From contig JAPLHM010000027.1 of NCBI GenBank assembly GCA_026389635.1, positions 1 to 8,526 of the forward strand: DNA of 8,526 nt, in the 5' to 3' direction. The DNA comes from Chloroflexota bacterium. GTDB taxonomy: Bacteria; Chloroflexota; Dehalococcoidia; GIF9; UBA5629. The translations under genes and the position numbers were made by a program. This document shows, piece by piece, positions 4,989-8,526 of this stretch. The notes beneath the pieces are model-generated. The model was not told the DNA's origin. It was given only the letters and a program-made list of their open reading frames with translations, and ran no database searches. The first letter of the stretch is position 1; the number at the start of each line of letters is the position of its first letter.

Positions 4989-7444
4989 GCAAGAATCCGG
5001 AAGATCAAACGGCGCGTATGCTGGAGATGCTCGATAACCTTGAGTCGGACAAGTATCAGCTCAAAGAATACAAGTTTATCGGTGAAAAGATACCTCGCAG
5101 GATTGATGGCCTGGCCAAGGCTTCCGGCCAGGCAGACTATACAATGGACATCCAGCTTCCCGGCATGCTGTATATGCGCTTGCTGATGTCCCCTTACCCC
5201 CATGCCAAAATCCTCAAGATGGATACAAGCAAGGCTGAAAAGCTGCCGGGCGTAAGATATGTGCTGCGTTACGACGATCCGGAGGTAATAGAGGCGTACA
5301 TTATCGGTAGAAACGCCGTTTTCTTCGGCGAGCCGGACAAGCCTCTATCCGGGGTGGCTCACATGGAGGGTCAACTGGTTGGCGCTGCAGTGGCGGCCGA
5401 GACCGAGGCCATCGCCGAGCAGGCCCTCTCCTTAATCGAGATCGACTGGGAAGAGCGCCCCTTCAACCTCGACCCGGTTGCCGCCAGCGACCCGTCGGCC
5501 CCTCTCAGTTTCCCGGAGCGCTACAACGACGGCAACCACTTCAACCGTGGGGTCTATGACGAGCTTTCGCACGGCGACATCAAGAAGGGATTTGCCGAGG
5601 CGGATAAAACTGTGGAGTTCAGCTTCAAGCGTGCCGCCAATACCTGGGTGGGGCCTGAGCGTCCCTGCGGTGTCTGGAAGTGGAACGGCGACTGCGCCGA
5701 GGTATGGTTGAAACACCAGCGCATACATCTGCCCAAGAGCCGTATCTCGGAGTGGTTCGGCGGTATAGCGATGAGCAAGATCGAGATACACTCGCCGTAC
5801 CAGGGAGCCAGCTTCGGCGGCTGGTGCCAGATAGACTGGAACCTGGGCCCCCTGTGGTGCGCCGCCTGCGTCTCTAAGAGGGTGGGCCGGCCGGTTAAAT
5901 ACATCTTCCCCCGCAGGGAGGATTTCTTCGGCGGTTCAATGGACGAAGGGACGTATTTTGTTAAGGTCGGTTTCAAAAATGATGGAACAATAACAGCCGT
6001 GGATGCCACCCTCTATCACGTCAATGCCATCTGGCCGGTTTTCAGCCCGGTGCTGCACCTGCATGACAACACGAGGATTGCCCATATCAGGGGACAGAGC
6101 AAGTCCATCTGGGTTAACAAGGGACACACGGTGCCGACGCGCTGCGAGATGCTCCCGCCTGTGCTCACCCAGACGCTGATATTAGACCGGGTAGCGGCCG
6201 AGCTTGGCATGGACCCGACCGAAGTGGCCCTGAAGAACGACGGCTGCATGGGACATGATATGGAATGGGTCAGGGAAGAGAAAAAGAAACGCGGATTCCC
6301 GGGGCGCGACAGCCTGAAGGAGTGTATCGACCAGGGTAAGGCGGCCATTAAATGGGATGACAAGTGGCATAAGCCGGGCGCAAAAAGATTGCCCAACGGG
6401 CGCATGCACGGCACCGGCTTCACCTGGACGCACGAGTGGGAAGACTCTAAAGGCAGCAGCGAGTTCGCCATCCGCATCGAGCGCACCGACGGCACTGCTT
6501 CCCTGCTGGGCATGGGCGCCGATAACGGCGTAGATGCGGAAAGCACCTATTGCCAGATAGCAGCCGATGAGATCGGGTTTCGCCTGGAAGATGTGAACTA
6601 TAATCCACATGTCTACCGCGGTTTCTACAGGATGACGCCGGACTCATCATCCAATATGTCGGTCAATGGCTGGGCGGTGCGCCACGCAGCCAGGATATTA
6701 AAGCAGAAGATACTGGAATCTGCCACGAGTCCCTCGTCAGCGACACAGCGCGGCAGCTTCCAGCCGGCCTTTCCCGGTACAAAGCCGGAGGACATGGATA
6801 TAGAAGACAGCGTCATCTACGTTAAATCTGATCCCACCCGGAAAATGAGCATGGCCGATTTCGTCAGGCTGGACGGCGCGGGCGGGCCTTTCGCCGACGA
6901 TGAGTTCCTGGGAACCAGGGTCGGCTGGTCAGAGCCGCTGTTTGCCTCCAGCTATCATGTCCAGTATGGCGCAAACAACCCGGTCAATCCCCGCCCCCAT
7001 TTCTGCCGCCAGGCACACTTTATGGAGATTGAGGTGGACACCGAGACAGGTGAGATATCCGTCACCCGCATAGTCAACGTCAATGACGTGGGCAAGGCCA
7101 TCAACCGCATGAGCTGCGAGGGACAGCAGTACGGCGGCAGCATTATGGGGGTTAGCCGTGCCAAGTTCGAGGAGATAGTCCACGACCCCGTCACAGGCGT
7201 GATGCTGAACGGCAACCTGCTGGATTATAAGATCGCCACGAATAAGGACCTTGGACCCATCGGCACCGTACTGGTCGAGACAGGCCTGGGTTATGGCCCC
7301 TACGGGCTTGTCGGCATCGGCGAGGACGTCGCCACTGTGGTGCCGAGCTTGCTTGCGCCGGCTGTCTACAACGCCATCGGCAAATGGATTTACGACTTCC
7401 CCATCACCCCGGACAAAATATTGCAGGCCCTGGGGAAGATATAA
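4985..7444 (+). CDS. Molybdenum-binding large subunit, xanthine dehydrogenase / 4-hydroxybenzoyl-CoA reductase family
   Basis: An 819-residue catalytic subunit of the molybdenum hydroxylase family. After about 35 polar residues comes the alpha/beta hammerhead domain (from IPRRIDGLAKASGQADY, residues 36-52, to about 160), then the two molybdopterin-binding domains. Recognisable are the GGxFGG-type loop as QGASFGGW (273-280), PTRCE with Arg386 at the usual substrate/Mo-pocket arginine region, and near the end GPYGLVGIGED, where Glu780 fits the catalytic Glu that activates the Mo-bound hydroxyl. The loop usually written G-A-D-I-G-Q-G is GADNGVDAE (511-519), with Val516 where the cofactor-contacting Gln is expected. 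The protein is cytoplasmic, with no signal peptide. ATG 4985 follows AGGAGGG by 6 nt and overlaps the HoxF-like stop by 4 nt. Substrate is unknown: hydroxylation of a heterocycle or aldehyde, or reductive dehydroxylation of an aryl-CoA, are all open. Confidence 0.93.
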   Translation: MSKNPEDQTARMLEMLDNLESDKYQLKEYKFIGEKIPRRIDGLAKASGQADYTMDIQLPGMLYMRLLMSPYPHAKILKMDTSKAEKLPGVRYVLRYDDPEVIEAYIIGRNAVFFGEPDKPLSGVAHMEGQLVGAAVAAETEAIAEQALSLIEIDWEERPFNLDPVAASDPSAPLSFPERYNDGNHFNRGVYDELSHGDIKKGFAEADKTVEFSFKRAANTWVGPERPCGVWKWNGDCAEVWLKHQRIHLPKSRISEWFGGIAMSKIEIHSPYQGASFGGWCQIDWNLGPLWCAACVSKRVGRPVKYIFPRREDFFGGSMDEGTYFVKVGFKNDGTITAVDATLYHVNAIWPVFSPVLHLHDNTRIAHIRGQSKSIWVNKGHTVPTRCEMLPPVLTQTLILDRVAAELGMDPTEVALKNDGCMGHDMEWVREEKKKRGFPGRDSLKECIDQGKAAIKWDDKWHKPGAKRLPNGRMHGTGFTWTHEWEDSKGSSEFAIRIERTDGTASLLGMGADNGVDAESTYCQIAADEIGFRLEDVNYNPHVYRGFYRMTPDSSSNMSVNGWAVRHAARILKQKILESATSPSSATQRGSFQPAFPGTKPEDMDIEDSVIYVKSDPTRKMSMADFVRLDGAGGPFADDEFLGTRVGWSEPLFASSYHVQYGANNPVNPRPHFCRQAHFMEIEVDTETGEISVTRIVNVNDVGKAINRMSCEGQQYGGSIMGVSRAKFEEIVHDPVTGVMLNGNLLDYKIATNKDLGPIGTVLVETGLGYGPYGLVGIGEDVATVVPSLLAPAVYNAIGKWIYDFPITPDKILQALGKI

Positions 7445-7458
7445 CATGCACCAAAAAT

Positions 7459-7533
7459 GTCATTGCGAGGAGCCCGCAGCGACGAAGCAATCTATCCGCC
7501 GAGGACAGATCGCCACGCTTCGCTCGCGATGAC
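7459..7533. repeat. Imperfect palindromic dispersed-type repeat inside the operon
   Basis: GTCATTGCGAG (7459-7469) pairs with CTCGCGATGAC (7523-7533) with one mismatch. Further inside, the AATCT (7489-7493) and AGATCG (7508-7513) regions and the AGCGACGAAGC / GCTTCGCTCGC regions are also roughly complementary. This form (GTCATTGCGAG...AAGCAATCT...CGATGAC) resembles small non-coding repeats I know from several anaerobic bacterial genomes, including Dehalococcoidia and deltaproteobacteria. It could fold as RNA between the Mo-subunit and small-subunit genes. Confidence 0.7.
7475..7495 (+). repeat. 21-bp direct repeat, copy 1
   Basis: The 21 bases starting CGCAGCGACGAAGC and ending AATCTAT recur exactly at 7547-7567. 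This copy is part of the left arm of the palindromic element. Confidence 0.9.
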
Positions 7534-7546
7534 GAGTAAAAGGAAG

Positions 7547-7567
7547 CGCAGCGACGAAGCAATCTAT
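7547..7567 (+). repeat. 21-bp direct repeat, copy 2
   Basis: An exact second copy of 7475-7495, 72 bp downstream. It ends immediately before the TGAGGAGGG that supplies the ribosome-binding site of the next gene. It looks like a fragment of a second repeat element or a local duplication. Confidence 0.9.
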
Positions 7568-7568
7568 T

Positions 7569-7576
7569 GAGGAGGG
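7569..7576 (+). promoter_or_regulatory. Shine-Dalgarno deciding the TTG start of the small subunit
   Basis: GAGGAGGG ends 7 nt before TTG 7584. No ATG or GTG in this frame has such a signal nearby, so the N-terminal zinc-finger-like extension is very likely translated. Confidence 0.75.
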
Positions 7577-7583
7577 CGAGAAA

Positions 7584-8168
7584 TTGAACAAGGAAACAAC
7601 CAGGGTGACCTGTCCCTACTGCGGGGAAACACACGAATCGCAGGAAGGGCTGAAGGGCCATGTTTTCAAGACGCATAAGGGACGGGGCCTGCCGGCCGCG
7701 GAGGGACGTATAAAATTGACCATCAACAAGGCAGAGCACATCTTCCAGGTGGAGCCAAACTGGACCCTTTATTACCTCATCCATGATAAGCTCGGCCTGA
7801 CCGGCGCCAAGCAGTTCTGCGACCGCGGCGCCTGTGGGTCCTGCACTATGATCGTGGACGGCAAGCCGGTGCTCTCCTGCATGGTATTAGCCATCGAGTG
7901 CGATGGCAAAAGCGTGGAGACGGTCGAGGGCATCGCCGCCGCCGGGCACCCGTTGATCGAAGCCTACGTGAATAACCACGCCATGCAGTGCGGCTACTGC
8001 ACGCCCGGCTTTGTGGTGACCTCCAAGGCGCTGCTCGATATCAACCAGGACCCGACCGAGGAGGAGATCGTCGAAGCCCTGTCGGGCAACCTGTGCCGCT
8101 GCAGCACCTACCCGCAACATCCTATAGCCGTGAAGGAAGCCGCCGGCAAGCTGCGGGCGGCAAAATAA
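7584..8168 (+). CDS. 2Fe-2S small subunit of the Mo enzyme with N-terminal C2H2 zinc-finger-like extension
   Basis: A 194-residue electron-transfer subunit of a molybdenum hydroxylase (CoxS/XdhC/HcrC type, normally about 150-165 residues). From residue 43 it follows the family. The ferredoxin-like domain has Cys79-x4-Cys84-x2-Cys87-x11-Cys99 for the outer 2Fe-2S cluster. The helical domain has Cys136-x2-Cys139 (QCGYCTPGF) and Cys171-x-Cys173 (NLCRC) for the cluster next to the Mo cofactor. The first 42 residues are extra and contain Cys10-x2-Cys13-x12-His26-x4-His31, the exact spacing of a C2H2 zinc finger. The TTG start is supported by GAGGAGGG 7 nt upstream. The gene follows the Mo subunit after a repeat-filled 139-nt gap and precedes the FAD subunit by 16 nt. 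The enzyme role is certain at family level; the role of the finger is unknown. Confidence 0.94.
   Translation: MNKETTRVTCPYCGETHESQEGLKGHVFKTHKGRGLPAAEGRIKLTINKAEHIFQVEPNWTLYYLIHDKLGLTGAKQFCDRGACGSCTMIVDGKPVLSCMVLAIECDGKSVETVEGIAAAGHPLIEAYVNNHAMQCGYCTPGFVVTSKALLDINQDPTEEEIVEALSGNLCRCSTYPQHPIAVKEAAGKLRAAK
7611..7676 (+). other. C2H2 zinc-finger-like motif encoded in the small-subunit N-terminus
   Basis: The encoded segment is CPYCGETHESQEGLKGH followed by VFKTH: C-x2-C-x12-H-x4-H, with a hydrophobic Leu at the usual core position before the first His. It may bind zinc for subunit docking or stability. DNA binding is not implied by the sequence alone. Confidence 0.65.
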
Positions 8169-8184
8169 AGGCAAGGGGGCTAAT

Positions 8185-8526
8185 GTGAAGGAATTTAAAC
8201 ATTTCGACGCCTACAGTGTAGATGAGGCCGTGGCCCTGTTGGGGCGCTACGGCGAGAGGGCTGCCGTCATAGCCGGTGGCACCGATATAGTGGGCAAGAT
8301 GAAGGATGCCATTTTGCCGGCTTACCCGGAAGCGCTGGTAAACATCAAGACCATACCGGGTTTGAGCTATATAAAGGAATCCGGTAGCATGCTGAGCATA
8401 GGCGCATTGACACCGCTTGCCGATATCGCTGACAGCGCCATCATCAAGTCAAAATATGCCGCCCTGGCACAGGCCGCGGGCAGGACCGCCTCACCGCACC
8501 TGAGGAACATGGGTACCATCGGGGGA
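8185..8526 (+). CDS. FAD-binding medium subunit of the Mo enzyme (partial, runs off right edge)
   Basis: The first 114 residues of a CoxM/XdhB/HcrB-type flavoprotein, normally about 290-330 residues, open to the last base of the window. It begins MKEFKHFDAYSVDEAVALLGRYG and shows the first FAD-binding motif AGGTD (residues 30-34) and the second, RNMGTIGG (107-114), exactly at the edge. The start is GTG 8185 after AAGGGGG with 5 nt spacing; the ATG at 8183 is followed at once by a stop in its own frame. It lies 16 nt after the small-subunit stop. In 4-hydroxybenzoyl-CoA reductase this subunit carries an extra 4Fe-4S loop just after the second FAD motif, which here would fall beyond the window, so that diagnostic feature cannot be judged. 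Family call is strong. Confidence 0.93.
   Translation, partial: MKEFKHFDAYSVDEAVALLGRYGERAAVIAGGTDIVGKMKDAILPAYPEALVNIKTIPGLSYIKESGSMLSIGALTPLADIADSAIIKSKYAALAQAAGRTASPHLRNMGTIGG

Noticed and set aside
5554..6009. Minus-strand open frames opposite the Mo-subunit gene, here and at 6016-6546 and 6929-7447
   Set aside because: All are antisense to a conserved catalytic subunit and show no family features.
7459..7567. CRISPR array suggested by repeated sequence
   Set aside because: There are only two copies of a 21-bp repeat, one of them inside a palindromic element, and no regular spacer series or cas gene.

Overview
The window reads as part of a metabolic gene cluster from a strict or facultative anaerobic bacterium. 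All intact genes are on the + strand. Start codons are mixed (ATG, GTG, TTG), Shine-Dalgarno sequences are strong, and iron-sulfur proteins dominate. A URO-D-family protein, an AMP-forming acyl-CoA ligase, molybdenum-hydroxylase subunits and an imperfect palindromic repeat of the GTCATTGCGAG...CGATGAC type together resemble Dehalococcoidia-like Chloroflexota or other anaerobic, often uncultured, bacteria. That assignment is an impression from gene style and is not proven by the sequence.

Layout: (1) 1-428 is the C-terminal part of a URO-D/corrinoid-methyltransferase-like protein. (2) 429-596 is a spacer with a perfect extended -10 (TGCTATAAT). (3) 597-2291 is an acyl-CoA ligase with all adenylation motifs. 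(4) 2292-2616 is a gene-poor spacer. On the minus strand it holds the C-terminal remnant of a VapC-like PIN-domain toxin, cut off by an in-frame stop beside a very G-rich block, followed by a good sigma70-type promoter (TTGAGA-N17-TATACT). (5) 2617-8526 is an operon: a HoxU/NuoG-N-terminal-like Fe-S protein, a HoxE/NuoE-like protein, a HoxF/NuoF-like flavoprotein, and then the large (Mo), small (2Fe-2S) and medium (FAD, running off the right edge) subunits of a xanthine-dehydrogenase-family enzyme. The HoxF-like and Mo-subunit genes overlap by 4 nt. The only large gap in the operon (139 nt) holds the palindromic repeat and a 21-bp direct repeat.

Working model (inference): the HoxEFU-like trio forms a soluble NAD(H)-linked diaphorase that exchanges electrons with the Mo/Fe-S/FAD enzyme, so the operon would encode one six-subunit NAD(H)-coupled molybdenum hydroxylase or dehydroxylase. 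The separately promoted acyl-CoA ligase next door suggests that the substrate may be a CoA thioester, as in 4-hydroxybenzoyl-CoA reductase, but the substrate cannot be read from the sequence. Unusual points are an N-terminal C2H2 zinc-finger-like extension on the small subunit, an Asp in place of a cluster Cys in the HoxU-like protein, and a divergent molybdopterin-contact motif (Gln replaced by Val) beside a retained catalytic Glu in the Mo subunit.
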